Shown one piece after another: positions 1-9,298 of a DNA stretch of 64,000 nt. The translations under genes were made by a program, and so were the position numbers. The DNA comes from an uncultured Pontibacter sp. (lineage in GTDB: Bacteria; Bacteroidota; Bacteroidia; Cytophagales; Hymenobacteraceae): NCBI GenBank assembly GCA_947499125.1, contig CANMMP010000001.1, positions 806,001-870,000 of the forward strand, written 5' to 3'. The notes beneath the pieces are model-generated. The model made no database searches. It was not told the origin of the DNA and saw only the letters and a program-made list of their open reading frames with translations. Every line of letters begins with the position of its first letter. Within the stretch, counting starts at the first letter, position 1.

Positions 1-1
1 T

Positions 2-2182
2 GCATCAGGCACTTATACTTCACCTGGCAGCAAACAGCTTTTCCGCGATATTAACCGCAAGGTAGTAAGTGGCGTTTGCGCAGGACTGGCCAACTATCTT
101 AACATAGATGTGGTCTGGATCCGCCTGTTCTTTATACTTTTTGTAGTGCTTGGTATCCTTTCTGCCGGCATCTCAGCTATGGCTGCGGTTATACTTTATG
201 TTGTGCTGTGGGTGGCCATGCCAGAGAGTACTGATTTACCTGACACAAACGTAAAAAAACTGTTCCGCGACCCTGAAGACAAAAAACTGGGTGGTGTAGC
301 CAGCGGAATTGCGAAATACTTTGGAGTTGATGTAGCCGTTGTGCGCATTCTGTTCCTGGTTTCGATATTCCTGGGCGGCTTCGGGATACTGTTATACATA
401 GTTTTATGGATAGCGGTACCCGAAGCGGTAACGCTTACTGAGCGCATGCAAATGCAGGGAAACCCTGTAACACTGGCCGGCATTGAGCAAACCCTTAAAG
501 ATAACCTTAATATGAAGGACCAGGACGGTAACGAAAGCGTGTTGGCCAAGATCATACTGTTACCTATCAGGCTTATTTCGCAGGTTATAAACTGGATGGG
601 CAAGGCACTTGGGCCTATACTTACATTTTTGATTGCTCTTATAAGAGTAGCCGCAGGTATATTTCTACTTATCGTTTCAGTGGGTTTAACTGTTGGCCTT
701 GTCGGTATGTTCTTCCATTCTATGGGCTGGGTCGAGGACTCTAATTTTGTGCAGATGGGACCTTTCTCCTCTTCTGTATGGTTTGGCGGCTTTCCCAGGC
801 TCGGACTGGTTGCAGGTTTGGTTACCGGTCTGATTCCTTTATTCTTTCTTATACTTTTAGCAGTAGGTTTACTGGCGAAGCGCTTTTATATGAAAGCTGC
901 TATAGGTTGGTCGATGTTTGGTGTGTGGGTGGTAGCACTTGGTATACTTATCGCATCTATAGCTAATTACATGGGCAACTTCCAGCGCTCAGGCGAAATA
1001 GCGATAACGAAATCTATACCAGCCGAAAATGTTAGTGTGCTTGATGCATACGACGTGAACACTGAATTTAACAACCTATATGTAGATGTGCGGGAGCATA
1101 ATGGCAACGACATCCAGGTAATTCAACAGATTAGGGCCAAAGGCCGCAACGAAGAGGACGCGAAGCTAAACGCCAACATGATCACGTATCGTGTAGTGCA
1201 GCAAGACTCAACCTTGCGTTTCGATAATAGCTACGAGTTTAAGCAGGGAGGTATCTTCCGTGACCAGGACCTGACAATTATGCTGAAACTACCGAAGGGT
1301 AAGCCATTCCGTTTAACCCGTGAATTTGTGCATCTGTTACCAGGCGCTACTTTCGACAAGAACTATAGCTACGAAAAAATTGAACGCAACACCTGGAAAG
1401 CAAAAGGTGATATGCTGGAATGCATTACCTGCGCTACCGATACCCTGGATACAGAAGAGCCGGAAATGCTGATGAACGAAGCCGGATTTGACTTTAATTC
1501 AGATGAAATGGGTGAAGGTGGCAGTGTATTGCTTAGAGAAACTGAATATGGCACCAATAGTCGTTCTTTTAATGTATCAGAGTTTAGCAAAGTATCGGTA
1601 GCCGGTCCTTACCATGTGCGCCTTACACAAGGCAGCCGCCATCAGGTAAATGTTATAGGTCCTGAAAAAGAGATCAGAAGAATGGACATAAATGTGCGTG
1701 GCGATGAACTGGTAATAGAGTACGAAGATAAAGTGATCAACCTGTTCGATGACCATGAACCAGTCCTGATACAGATCTCTGTACCAAACCTGAATAGCCT
1801 TGTGCTGGCCGGAGCTATAAAAGCAGATGTTTCGTTGCCTAATGCCGATGTACTTGACCTGGAACTTGCCGGTGCTACCAAAGCTTTGATAGATGTTAGA
1901 GCCCGAACTATACGGGCAGATATTGCAGGCGCATCTAACACACAATTTGTAGGCACTACAAACCGCTTTGAGCTGGATGCTACCGGTGCTTGCAAAATAA
2001 ACGCAAGTAACCTGCGTGCAAACGATGTGATAGTTGAGGCGACTGGTGCAACAAAAGCAAATGTATACGCTACCTCCAGCATAACAGCAGAAGCTGCAGG
2101 TGCAAGCCGCATTACTTATAAAGGCAACCCGGCAAGTACTCAGATCGATGCCAGCGGAGCAAGCAAGGTAAGCCGTGACTAA
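2..2182 (+). CDS. PspC-domain / DUF2807 membrane protein, 5' end missing
   Basis: The reading frame is open from the left edge (base 2), so the first ATG at 110 is internal: bases 47-230 already encode a PspC domain (KQLFRDINRKVVSGVCAGLA, then a hydrophobic helix). A second PspC copy follows at about 260-430 (KLGGVASGIAKYFGVD). Four or so further membrane segments lie at 540-990. The rest is predicted outside the membrane and ends in a DUF2807-like domain (1560-2180), in which short turns of the form AGA[TS]/TGA[CT] recur six times, as expected of a repetitive beta-helix. PspC domains are membrane anchors linked to envelope stress. The pairing with a GIN/DUF2807 head is familiar in Bacteroidota, but its function is not established. 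Domain calls are from visible motifs. Confidence 0.85.
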   Translation, partial: ASGTYTSPGSKQLFRDINRKVVSGVCAGLANYLNIDVVWIRLFFILFVVLGILSAGISAMAAVILYVVLWVAMPESTDLPDTNVKKLFRDPEDKKLGGVASGIAKYFGVDVAVVRILFLVSIFLGGFGILLYIVLWIAVPEAVTLTERMQMQGNPVTLAGIEQTLKDNLNMKDQDGNESVLAKIILLPIRLISQVINWMGKALGPILTFLIALIRVAAGIFLLIVSVGLTVGLVGMFFHSMGWVEDSNFVQMGPFSSSVWFGGFPRLGLVAGLVTGLIPLFFLILLAVGLLAKRFYMKAAIGWSMFGVWVVALGILIASIANYMGNFQRSGEIAITKSIPAENVSVLDAYDVNTEFNNLYVDVREHNGNDIQVIQQIRAKGRNEEDAKLNANMITYRVVQQDSTLRFDNSYEFKQGGIFRDQDLTIMLKLPKGKPFRLTREFVHLLPGATFDKNYSYEKIERNTWKAKGDMLECITCATDTLDTEEPEMLMNEAGFDFNSDEMGEGGSVLLRETEYGTNSRSFNVSEFSKVSVAGPYHVRLTQGSRHQVNVIGPEKEIRRMDINVRGDELVIEYEDKVINLFDDHEPVLIQISVPNLNSLVLAGAIKADVSLPNADVLDLELAGATKALIDVRARTIRADIAGASNTQFVGTTNRFELDATGACKINASNLRANDVIVEATGATKANVYATSSITAEAAGASRITYKGNPASTQIDASGASKVSRD

Positions 2183-2333
2183 ATATATACTATAAAAGCG
2201 GGTTTTGGCCAAATCCTTAGGCTCAGCCCGCTTACCTGCCACACTGTTAGTACAAAATAAAACGCATACTTTTGAGCTTACTTTTTCCGTTAAGTTTATA
2301 AGCCCTTGTTTAGTTGTTTGATGAATGCTTCAG

Positions 2334-2353
2334 CCCCTCCTGCCCTGGAGGGG
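2334..2353. repeat. GC-rich hairpin between convergent genes
   Basis: CCCCTCC and GGAGGGG form a 7-base stem around a 6-base loop, between the PspC gene and the convergent CCA-adding enzyme gene. A second weak stem (AAGCGGG/CCCGCTT, 2195-2232) has a 24-base loop. Either could act as a terminator, but neither has a clear U tract. It could also be a remnant of the CCCCT/AGGGG palindromes seen at 36 kb. Confidence 0.3.
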
Positions 2354-2370
2354 TTCAGGCACCTTCCAAA

Positions 2371-3795
2371 CTATAGTTTGTTGTTAACTACCTGCAGCCC
2401 CTTGCTCTCCCCTATCTGCATCAGGTAACTATAGGCTTCTTCAAACTCATTTTTCACTTTACCTTCCAGTATAGCCTCGGTTAGCACTTCTTTTAGTTCT
2501 CCAACTATTTTAGATGGTTTCAGGTCGAATGTTTCCATAATGACCTCGCCGGTAATTACTGGTTGGAAATTACGCATTTTGTCACTTTCCTCTACTTCAA
2601 CCAGGCGCTTCTCAACCTTATCAAAGTTCTGGAGATAACGCTTCACCTTCGTATCGTTCTTCGAGGTAATATCAGCCCGGCATAGCACCATCAGGGCATC
2701 AATATCGTCACCGGTCTCAAACAAAAGCCTCCGCAACGCAGAGTCGGTAACGGTATCTTTCACCAGGGCTATAGGCCGCAAATGTAGCTTTACCAGTTTC
2801 TGCACAAAACGCATGTGCTCGTTAAGCGGTAATTTCAGGTCTTTAAACAACTTGGGCACCATACGTGCGCCTCTGTCTTCGTGCCCATGAAAGGTCCAGC
2901 CGGCTTTTGGGGAATACCGTTTTGTATCTGGCTTGGCAATGTCGTGAAGTATAGCTGACCAGCGCAACCATAAATCGTCTGATACCTGTGCTACATTATC
3001 AAGCACCTGCAGTGTGTGGTAAAAATTATCTTTATGCGAGTTGCCATTCTTGGTTTCTACGCCATGCAGCTCCACCATTTTCGGGAAGATAAGATGCAGC
3101 AGCCCCGTAGTGAACAACAGCTTAAACCCATAACTCGGCTCCGGCGAAAGTATGATCTTGTTCAGTTCATCTGTGATACGTTCCTGCGAAACTATTTTAA
3201 TGCGCTCCTTATTATCGGCAATGGCATCAAAGGTATCCGGGTCAATATCAAAACCAAGTTGAGAGGCAAAACGGATGGCACGCATCATGCGCAGGGGGTC
3301 ATCGGAGAAAGTTATACCTGGCTCCAGTGGTGTCCGTATTATCTTGCGTTTAATATCTTTCAGGCCATCAAAGGCATCTATTACCTGGCCATAGTTCGCT
3401 TTGTTAAGGCTGATTCCCAGGGCATTGATGGTAAAATCGCGGCGTTTCAGGTCATCTTCCAGGCTACCCTGCTCTACTTCCGGCTTGCGTGAGTGTGAGG
3501 CATACGACTCTTTGCGGGCGCCAACAAACTCCACTTCCCATTCATCGGCTCGCAGCATGGCTGTTCCAAAATTTTTAAAAACAGAAACTTTGGGCTTATA
3601 GGGCAGCTTCTCGGAAACACGGTGGGCCAAGGCTATTCCATCTCCGATACAAACTACGTCAATGTCTTTGGATGGCCGCTTCAGCACCAGGTCGCGCACA
3701 AAGCCACCTATCACGTAAGCATCCATCTCCAGTTCAGCAGCTGCGCTGGCTACCAGTTCAAAAATCGGGTTATCGGGTAGTTGTATCGTATTCAT
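2371..3795 (-). CDS. cca: CCA tRNA nucleotidyltransferase with HD domain
   Basis: This 474-residue protein adds or repairs the 3' CCA of tRNAs in the cytoplasm. The N-terminal class II nucleotidyltransferase head has GGFVRD (about residues 30-35) and the metal-binding DID of KDIDVV, followed by RRDFTINAL, the conserved block of the CCA/poly(A) polymerase head. The middle has an HD-type phosphohydrolase segment (LHDIAKPDTKRY). Length and order match the HD-containing bacterial CCA enzymes. Both tRNAs in this window lack an encoded CCA, which fits the need for this enzyme. The stop codon lies inside a perfect AACTATAGTT palindrome. The gene stands alone on the minus strand. Confidence 0.93.
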   Translation of the reverse strand: MNTIQLPDNPIFELVASAAAELEMDAYVIGGFVRDLVLKRPSKDIDVVCIGDGIALAHRVSEKLPYKPKVSVFKNFGTAMLRADEWEVEFVGARKESYASHSRKPEVEQGSLEDDLKRRDFTINALGISLNKANYGQVIDAFDGLKDIKRKIIRTPLEPGITFSDDPLRMMRAIRFASQLGFDIDPDTFDAIADNKERIKIVSQERITDELNKIILSPEPSYGFKLLFTTGLLHLIFPKMVELHGVETKNGNSHKDNFYHTLQVLDNVAQVSDDLWLRWSAILHDIAKPDTKRYSPKAGWTFHGHEDRGARMVPKLFKDLKLPLNEHMRFVQKLVKLHLRPIALVKDTVTDSALRRLLFETGDDIDALMVLCRADITSKNDTKVKRYLQNFDKVEKRLVEVEESDKMRNFQPVITGEVIMETFDLKPSKIVGELKEVLTEAILEGKVKNEFEEAYSYLMQIGESKGLQVVNNKL

Positions 3796-4045
3796 TTAAA
3801 TGTAAGGCCCCGGCCTATTTAACCGGGCCGGGGCGCAAAAATAAAGTTTTATACTGAAAGCACCTTGTCGTTAGCCAAAAGACGATAAGAATAAGGCCCG
3901 AACAAATGACTCTTAGATAAAAGACAAAGAAGTTTTGAGACTCAGGCCAACTTATAGTTCTTATTATAAAAGAGAAGTAGTAACCTATACTTGTAAACAA
4001 GAATCTACACTTTACACCCTTCGTAAAACCGCTTTTACAGGCAAT

Positions 4046-4618
4046 TTACTCTCTGATTATCTCAGTTTTACCGTCGGCTTCTATTTTAACAATGCGAGAT
4101 GGCTGTGCTTTAGAGGTTTCGTCCTGGCGCAGGTTCACTACATAATCAACCCGCTTTTTTACTTCCTCATCAATTTCAGTAAAAGAGGCCGGCGACTTGC
4201 CACCACTTAGGTTAGCTGACGTGGATACCAACGGACGATCGATCTGGCGAATAAGCTTGTGGCAAAAATCATCATTCACAATGCGAATAGCTATACTTCC
4301 ATCTTCTCCAACCAATGAATCAGGCAGGTTCTTAGACTGGGAGAATATATAAGTTGTTGGTCGCTCCTGCTCCGTTACTAATTTCTCAAAGTTATCAGGC
4401 ACCTCTTCCACATAATTTGCCAGCATATCAGCATCAGCTACCAATATGATCATGGCTTTGGAAGTATCGCGTTCCTTTATCTTAAATATCTTTTCCACTG
4501 CCTTCCTGTCGGTAGCATCGCAGCCAATTCCCCAAACCGTATCGGTCGGGTACAGGATCACGTTGCCTATCAATAGCTCCTCCTCGGCTGCCTGCACTTC
4601 TCTTATCAGCTCTTTCAT
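4046..4618 (-). CDS. tsaC: L-threonylcarbamoyladenylate synthase (YrdC/Sua5 family)
   Basis: This 190-residue protein is a single YrdC domain with no Sua5 C-terminal extension. It makes threonylcarbamoyl-AMP from threonine, bicarbonate and ATP for t6A37 modification of ANN-decoding tRNAs. Seen motifs: YPTDTVWGIGC near the N-terminus, KERD and SKAMIIL in the substrate pocket, RPTTYIF, and the closing STSANLSG. Start is ATG at 4618. The downstream epimerase is on the same strand but separated from it by an 88-base AT-rich gap with an inverted repeat, so they may not be co-transcribed. Confidence 0.92.
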   Translation of the reverse strand: MKELIREVQAAEEELLIGNVILYPTDTVWGIGCDATDRKAVEKIFKIKERDTSKAMIILVADADMLANYVEEVPDNFEKLVTEQERPTTYIFSQSKNLPDSLVGEDGSIAIRIVNDDFCHKLIRQIDRPLVSTSANLSGGKSPASFTEIDEEVKKRVDYVVNLRQDETSKAQPSRIVKIEADGKTEIIRE

Positions 4619-4627
4619 AGTTTTATA

Positions 4628-4705
4628 GGTTAATTGTTAAATAGCTTTATTGTTAAACTGTTTTTTGCTGATTATCACTTCGATCAACCATTTAACAATT
4701 CAACC
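4628..4705. repeat. AT-rich inverted repeat (TTAATTGTTAAAT family)
   Basis: The left arm GGTTAATTGTTAAAT (4628-4642) is complementary to ATTTAACAATTCAACC (4690-4705) apart from one extra base. The same TTAATTGTTAA word is inverted again in the gap at 15736-15802, and a related AT-rich block fills 6441-6526. It is probably a dispersed intergenic repeat; whether it acts as a terminator is unknown. Confidence 0.5.
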
Positions 4706-4706
4706 A

Positions 4707-5108
4707 TCATTTTATCTCCTGGGTAAGTTCTACGAGCACGCCGGTGGCACTTTTAGGATGCACAAAGCAAACCAGTTTGTTGTCAGCGCCTTTTTTAGGC
4801 TGCTCGTTCAGTAGTGTAAATCCTTCTTTCTTAAGTCGTTCCATTTCGGCAAAAATGTCTTCTACCTCAAATGCGATATGGTGTATGCCTTCGCCGCGCT
4901 TTTCTATGAACTTGGCAATAGCGCTATCAGGGTTTGTAGCCTCCAACAGTTCTATTTTTGAATCACCTACTCTAAAAAACGAAGTATTTACACCTTCCGA
5001 CTCTACGTATTCTGTTTTATACGGCTCAGCGCCAAGCAGTTTATAGTATAGGCCATTTGCTTCGCTAAAATTTTTAACAGCTATACCTATATGTTCTACC
5101 TTCTTCAT
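4707..5108 (-). CDS. mce: methylmalonyl-CoA epimerase
   Basis: This 133-residue vicinal-oxygen-chelate (glyoxalase-fold) protein interconverts (R)- and (S)-methylmalonyl-CoA in the propionyl-CoA/succinyl-CoA route. Visible hallmarks are VEHIGIAV at the N-terminus (His6), EGIHHIAFEVED (His76/77), and GVLVELTQ at the C-terminus (Glu127), which together supply metal ligands in this family. Length is typical. No methylmalonyl-CoA mutase gene is in the window. A general glyoxalase is the alternative, but the HHIAFEVEDI block favours the epimerase. Confidence 0.9.
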   Translation of the reverse strand: MKKVEHIGIAVKNFSEANGLYYKLLGAEPYKTEYVESEGVNTSFFRVGDSKIELLEATNPDSAIAKFIEKRGEGIHHIAFEVEDIFAEMERLKKEGFTLLNEQPKKGADNKLVCFVHPKSATGVLVELTQEIK

Positions 5109-5145
5109 TTTTAATTTGTAATTAGTCTAAGTAACCTTTTTTTAG

Positions 5146-5153
5146 TAATTTTG
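5146..5153 (+). promoter_or_regulatory. possible -7 element of the isc operon
   Basis: TAATTTTG matches the Bacteroidota -7 consensus TAnnTTTG, about 73 bases before the iscS start. A TTTG lies upstream, but the 27-base spacer is longer than usual, so only the -7 match is convincing. Confidence 0.3.
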
Positions 5154-5225
5154 TGAGCGAATCAAAACTAATCATTTCTACAGACTGTTTATTAAACAGA
5201 GCTAAAAAGAGATAAATAAAGTGCT

Positions 5226-6440
5226 ATGCTAAAGTTTCCTATATATTTAGATAATAACGCCACCACCAAGCTTGACCCGCGCGTGCTGGAGGCAATGATG
5301 CCCTACCTGACTGAAACATTTGGTAACGCGGCATCGCGTAACCATGCTTTTGGCTGGCAGGCAGAAGAGGCAGTTGATTATGCCCGTGAGCAGATAGCTT
5401 CTCTTATAAACTGCTCTCCAAAAGAGATCATCTTTACGTCTGGTGCAACCGAATCGGATAACCTGGCCATTAAAGGTGTATTCGAGATGTATGCCTCAAA
5501 GGGTAACCATATTATTACCTTAACTACCGAGCACAAAGCCGTGCTGGACCCATGCAAGCACATCGAGAAAATGGGCGGCAAGGTTACTTATCTGCAGGTA
5601 AACTCAGAAGGCCTTATCGACCTGAAACAACTTGAAGAAGCTATTACTGATAAAACGATACTGATATCAGTAATGTATGCGAACAACGAAATTGGTGTGA
5701 TACAGCCTATCCGTGAAATATCGGCGATCGCCAGAAAGCACGGTGTATTGTTCTTTACAGATGCTACACAAGCCGTAGGTAAAATACCTGTTGATGTGGA
5801 AGCAGACGGAATTGACCTGATGGCTTTCTCTGGTCACAAAATGTATGGCCCTAAGGGTGTTGGTGCGCTTTATGTGCGTCGTAAGAACCCACGTGTTAAA
5901 GTTACTGCCCAGATGGACGGTGGCGGACACGAGCGTGGCATGCGTTCCGGTACTTTGAACGTGCCTGGTATAGTTGGCCTTGGTAAAGCAGCCGAAGTAG
6001 CGAAGCAGGACATGGAAAAAGATACTGCACGCATTATAGCCATGCGCGACCGTTTAGAGAAAGAATTGCTGACTATAGAAGAGTCGTATGTAAACGGTTC
6101 TGTAGAGCATCGTCTACCGCACGTATCTAACATTTCGTTTAAATATGTAGAAGGCGAAGGCCTGATGATGGGTGTGAAAGACATTGCAGTTTCTTCTGGA
6201 TCTGCCTGTACTTCAGCATCTTTAGAACCATCTTACGTATTAAAAGCGTTAGGTTTAAGTGACGACCTGGCACACTCTTCGTTACGATTTGGCTTTAGCC
6301 GCTTTACTACCGAAGAGGAAGTAGACTACGCTATTGGCCACGTAAAAGAGGCTGTTGCCAAACTTCGCGAAATGTCTCCGCTTTGGGAGATGTTTAAAGA
6401 AGGCATTGACCTTAACTCTATTGAGTGGGCAGACCATTAA
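5226..6440 (+). CDS. iscS: cysteine desulfurase
   Basis: This 404-residue PLP enzyme takes sulfur from cysteine for Fe-S cluster assembly. The PLP lysine is Lys205 in [20 protein letters not shown] is near the N-terminus, and the catalytic cysteine is Cys328 in [10 protein letters not shown], on the long flexible loop of IscS-type (not SufS-type) enzymes. It heads a plus-strand cluster with iscU (86-base gap), an unknown gene and iscA. Codon use is strongly biased, and the window's frequent TATA[CG]TT word appears only about once in it. No IscR gene is nearby. Confidence 0.96.
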   Translation: MLKFPIYLDNNATTKLDPRVLEAMMPYLTETFGNAASRNHAFGWQAEEAVDYAREQIASLINCSPKEIIFTSGATESDNLAIKGVFEMYASKGNHIITLTTEHKAVLDPCKHIEKMGGKVTYLQVNSEGLIDLKQLEEAITDKTILISVMYANNEIGVIQPIREISAIARKHGVLFFTDATQAVGKIPVDVEADGIDLMAFSGHKMYGPKGVGALYVRRKNPRVKVTAQMDGGGHERGMRSGTLNVPGIVGLGKAAEVAKQDMEKDTARIIAMRDRLEKELLTIEESYVNGSVEHRLPHVSNISFKYVEGEGLMMGVKDIAVSSGSACTSASLEPSYVLKALGLSDDLAHSSLRFGFSRFTTEEEVDYAIGHVKEAVAKLREMSPLWEMFKEGIDLNSIEWADH

Positions 6441-6526
6441 GATTTTAATTAATAATGGGTAATGACTAATTTTCCATTTTCCATTATTATTCATAAATAA
6501 TTCATCATTAATAATTAATAAAAGCT
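6441..6526. repeat. AT-rich spacer with short direct repeats
   Basis: The iscS-iscU spacer is almost all A/T, with a TTTTCCATTTTCCATT direct repeat and TTAATTAATAATGG opposed by CATTAATAATTAAT. It resembles low-complexity intergenic repeats of Bacteroidota. It may set the ratio of iscS to iscU transcript, but this is inference. Confidence 0.4.
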
Positions 6527-6940
6527 ATGGCTTATTCAGATAAAGTAATCGATCATTATAACAACCCACGTAACGTTGGTACGCTTGATAAGGCAAAGAC
6601 CAGCGTTGGTACAGGCCTTGTGGGTGCACCTGAGTGTGGTGACGTAATGCGCCTCCAGATTGAAGTAGATGAGAACCAGATCATCACCGATGCTAAGTTC
6701 AAGACATTCGGTTGTGGTTCGGCTATCGCTTCTTCATCGCTTGCAACAGAGTGGTTAAAAGGCAAGTCTGTAGACGAAGCGCTTACTATTGATAACATGG
6801 ACATTGTAGAAGAACTGGCATTACCTCCGGTTAAAATACACTGTTCTGTATTAGCGGAAGACGCTATCAAATCTGCTATCAACGACTACAGAGTAAAGAA
6901 CGGTCTTCCAGCTTTGGAAATGCCGAAGTCTCACCACTAA
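6527..6940 (+). CDS. iscU: Fe-S cluster scaffold protein
   Basis: This 137-residue scaffold holds nascent [2Fe-2S]/[4Fe-4S] clusters built with sulfur from IscS. The three ligand cysteines are Cys37 (PECGD, with Asp39), Cys63 (FGCGSAIASSS) and Cys106 (KIHCSVLAEDAI). The usual HscA-recognition site of IscU (LPPVK) is present as LPPVKIHC, which fits the hscB gene at 16.4 kb. It is followed after 12 bases by an unknown gene and then iscA. Confidence 0.96.
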   Translation: MAYSDKVIDHYNNPRNVGTLDKAKTSVGTGLVGAPECGDVMRLQIEVDENQIITDAKFKTFGCGSAIASSSLATEWLKGKSVDEALTIDNMDIVEELALPPVKIHCSVLAEDAIKSAINDYRVKNGLPALEMPKSHH

Positions 6941-6952
6941 AATACGGACTCA

Positions 6953-7360
6953 ATGGAGTCAAAAACAGATGTGCATGTTGAAAGTGCACGAATTCAGAAG
7001 CAGATTGAGAACCACTTAGGAATAAGCGGCAGCAGTCTGCTTTTTGAATTCCGGCAGATCGACAACCAAACGCGCCTCGACCTGATCACGGTTAACCCAA
7101 GGCACAGCCAGTCGTTCCTTTTCCATACCGAAACGGGCTACGACCGCTTAGATACTTTGCGCAAAATGCTGAGCTATGTGCAGAACTACCGCGATATGGA
7201 AAGTTCGTTTACGGTGCAGTGGATGGCTCGCGGCGATAAGGAGTTGAACACATCTTATTTCCGGGCCCGTAATATGTATGAGGCGTTAGATAAGTTATAC
7301 TTTGGCCGCGACATGAACACTATTACTGTTTTTAGTGTTGTAATGAACCCGGTATCTTAA
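6953..7360 (+). CDS. unknown protein embedded in the isc cluster
   Basis: This 135-residue soluble protein has no signal peptide, membrane helix or cysteine. It begins MESKTDVHVE and is mixed alpha/beta with many charged and aromatic residues; no family was recognised. It sits 12 bases after iscU and 12 bases before iscA, with the AACTATAGTT palindrome filling the gap to iscA, so co-transcription is likely. Its place suggests a lineage-specific accessory to Fe-S assembly, but the lack of cysteines argues against direct cluster binding. The sequence alone gives no function. Confidence 0.75.
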   Translation: MESKTDVHVESARIQKQIENHLGISGSSLLFEFRQIDNQTRLDLITVNPRHSQSFLFHTETGYDRLDTLRKMLSYVQNYRDMESSFTVQWMARGDKELNTSYFRARNMYEALDKLYFGRDMNTITVFSVVMNPVS

Positions 7361-7372
7361 AGAACTATAGTT

Positions 7373-7699
7373 ATGATTACAGTATCAGATAAAGCAAAAG
7401 AGAAAGTTATAAAGCTGAAGCATGATGCGCAGCTGGATGATAGCTTCCGTTTGCGTGCTTCTGTTGCAGGCGGTGGTTGCTCTGGCTTGTCCTATAACCT
7501 TGACTTTGATGATGAAGTAAAGCCTATGGACCAGGAGTTTGAGGATAAAGGTATTAAGGTGGTAGTTGATATGAAAAGCTTCCTATACCTGGCCGGCACC
7601 GAACTCGATTTTTCAGACGGACTGAATGGTAAGGGCTTTTATTTTAATAACCCGAATGCCAGCCGTACCTGTGGTTGCGGCGACAGCTTCTCTGTATAA
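7373..7699 (+). CDS. iscA: HesB/IscA family iron-sulfur assembly protein
   Basis: This 108-residue A-type carrier delivers Fe or Fe-S clusters to target enzymes. The three conserved cysteines are visible: Cys36 in GGGCSGLSY and Cys100/Cys102 in the C-terminal CGCGDSF. It is the last gene of the isc cluster and is followed by a strong bidirectional terminator. Whether it is IscA, ErpA or SufA in role cannot be decided from sequence; context favours IscA. Confidence 0.93.
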   Translation: MITVSDKAKEKVIKLKHDAQLDDSFRLRASVAGGGCSGLSYNLDFDDEVKPMDQEFEDKGIKVVVDMKSFLYLAGTELDFSDGLNGKGFYFNNPNASRTCGCGDSFSV

Positions 7700-7714
7700 G
7701 ATCCTATACTTTAG

Positions 7715-7760
7715 ATATAAACAAAAAAGGCAGCTTGTGAGCTGCCTTTTTTGTTTATAT
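7715..7760. terminator. bidirectional terminator, isc cluster / T9SS gene
   Basis: This is a perfect 21-base inverted repeat: the core GGCAGCT/AGCTGCC is flanked by an A run and a T run, with loop TGTG. It serves the plus-strand isc cluster and the minus-strand T9SS gene, whose stop codon lies in the right arm. Confidence 0.9.
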
Positions 7761-9053
7761 CTTCTCGAAGCGCATTACCTGCTTACTGCCATCGCTACTT
7801 TTTAAAGCCAGCATATAGCTCCCCGCTTTTAGCCTGCTAACATCAAAACTATAATTTGAGGTTTTAGCTGCAATATTATACTTGTGCACCTGCCGCCCGG
7901 TCATATCCAGAATTACAAGTTCGGAAGCTACTCCGGTAAGCTCGAGCCTGAGTTGGCCTGAAGTTATAGTAGGGTAAAGTATAGCTTTTGCTGGTTGCTT
8001 ATTGTTTACATTTATAGTTTTAGAATAAGTATAAGTGCCATCAAAATCGACTTGCTTTAGCCGGTAGTAATTTATGCCGGGCGCAGGATCTTCATCTGTA
8101 TAAGTATAGACTGACTTAGTAGCTATAGTTCCTTTACCGGCTATAGAGCTGATCTCGTGAAAGGTTTTGCTGTTCTGGCTGCGCTCAACTATAAAATGGC
8201 TGTTATCTTTTTCGGAGGCAGTAGCCCAGTTAAGCCGCACCGCCTGGTTAAGTGGAGTTGCTTTAAAGTGAAGCAGCTCTACAGGCATAATAGTATACCT
8301 GCTATCAGCCTTCGTTTTCCAGCTAAGCCTGAAGTCATCAATTGCTAAACCATGATCATCAAATAAGTCGTTGAGGTCTTTCCAGCGAAGCATGATAAAA
8401 TGACCAGGCAACACATGAAGCTCGATCAATGCTGATAAGTAACGACGGTTTTCGGGAGCATTTCCATTTAACGGGCCTGGTGCGGTATAAAACACAGGGC
8501 TTGTTATATCCAGTGAAGGCACGCTAGTCCAGCCATTATCCGATTTAGGGTTAAGATTAAAAGCTGCAGCACTCGAAGCACTTGCATACCAGAAGGTAGT
8601 ACTTTGTTGCGGAGCCGTACTACTCGAACTGCGCCATTGCTCCCCCATGTAACTTACTGTAAGAGAAGTAATGGTATCCATGGTATTGTTCTGCATCATC
8701 AGCCCCCATGCAAATTCCCCTACTGTAGAAGAACCGGAACTAACTGCGCCCAATGCTCGGTCAGGACTATCTTTAGCACCAAAACTATAAACACCACCTC
8801 CATTTGATGTACCGGTACCAACTCTCAAAATTTTGTATTCGGGTATGGTACGATACAGGAACCAACCCGGAATATAAGAAGCACCGCTCTCCCAAATACT
8901 TTCGGTAGAGGCCGGCAACGTATTAAAATCCTGCTGGTATTCGTTGGTATATGGCGTTAAGCTGATCTGGGCTATAGCAGGTGTATAAAACGCCAGAAGT
9001 ACAGGTATAAGACAATAAGAGATCTTAATGTAACGGGTAAATGCTTTTAGCAT
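7755..9053 (-). CDS. secreted protein with type IX secretion sorting domain
   Basis: The 432-residue protein has an N-terminal signal peptide ending near FYTPAIAQ. The body is rich in Ser, Thr and aromatics and resembles a beta-sandwich exoprotein (GLAIDDFRLSW, a phrase common in such proteins). A fibronectin-like stretch follows (VELLHFKATPLNQAVRLNWA through YYRLKQVDFDG). The C-terminal 75 residues form a type A T9SS sorting domain (AILYPTITSGQLRLEL, VLDMTGRQV analogue, GSYMLALKS). It is expected to be exported through PorV/PorU and attached to the surface or released. No catalytic motif was seen, so a substrate cannot be named. Confidence 0.85.
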   Translation of the reverse strand: MLKAFTRYIKISYCLIPVLLAFYTPAIAQISLTPYTNEYQQDFNTLPASTESIWESGASYIPGWFLYRTIPEYKILRVGTGTSNGGGVYSFGAKDSPDRALGAVSSGSSTVGEFAWGLMMQNNTMDTITSLTVSYMGEQWRSSSSTAPQQSTTFWYASASSAAAFNLNPKSDNGWTSVPSLDITSPVFYTAPGPLNGNAPENRRYLSALIELHVLPGHFIMLRWKDLNDLFDDHGLAIDDFRLSWKTKADSRYTIMPVELLHFKATPLNQAVRLNWATASEKDNSHFIVERSQNSKTFHEISSIAGKGTIATKSVYTYTDEDPAPGINYYRLKQVDFDGTYTYSKTINVNNKQPAKAILYPTITSGQLRLELTGVASELVILDMTGRQVHKYNIAAKTSNYSFDVSRLKAGSYMLALKSSDGSKQVMRFEKI

Positions 9054-9240
9054 ACACTAAAGTTAATGGCTGACAAAACACGAGCTACCGCTCGCATAAT
9101 TTTCACGTTAACTTTCTGTAACTTCTTATAGTTCAACAGTTGCCAAATATTTAAGCGAAAGTAAATTACCTTCGCTTTCCTTAGACCCTGCATGCTAAAC
9201 AAAACTCTGGATTACAGCTTCCAGATCCTTGTAAAAGACA

Positions 9241-9272
9241 GAAGCCAACCTGTTTGGCAACAGATTGGCTTC
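9241..9272 (-). terminator. terminator-like hairpin after the 27-residue frame
   Basis: Fourteen bases (GAAGCCAACCTGTT) pair with AACAGATTGGCTTC, with one G-U wobble and a 4-base loop. Read on the minus strand, the stem is followed by TGTCTTTT. It lies 27 bases past the stop of the small reading frame at 9299-9382, which supports that frame being a transcribed unit. Confidence 0.55.
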
Positions 9273-9298
9273 CGGTAAATATGTAATAAAATTAGCTT

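Noticed and set aside
1577-2242. 221-codon open frame antisense to the PspC/DUF2807 gene
   Set aside because: It is the complement of repetitive beta-helix codons, has cysteine-rich composition unlike any family, and no start context.
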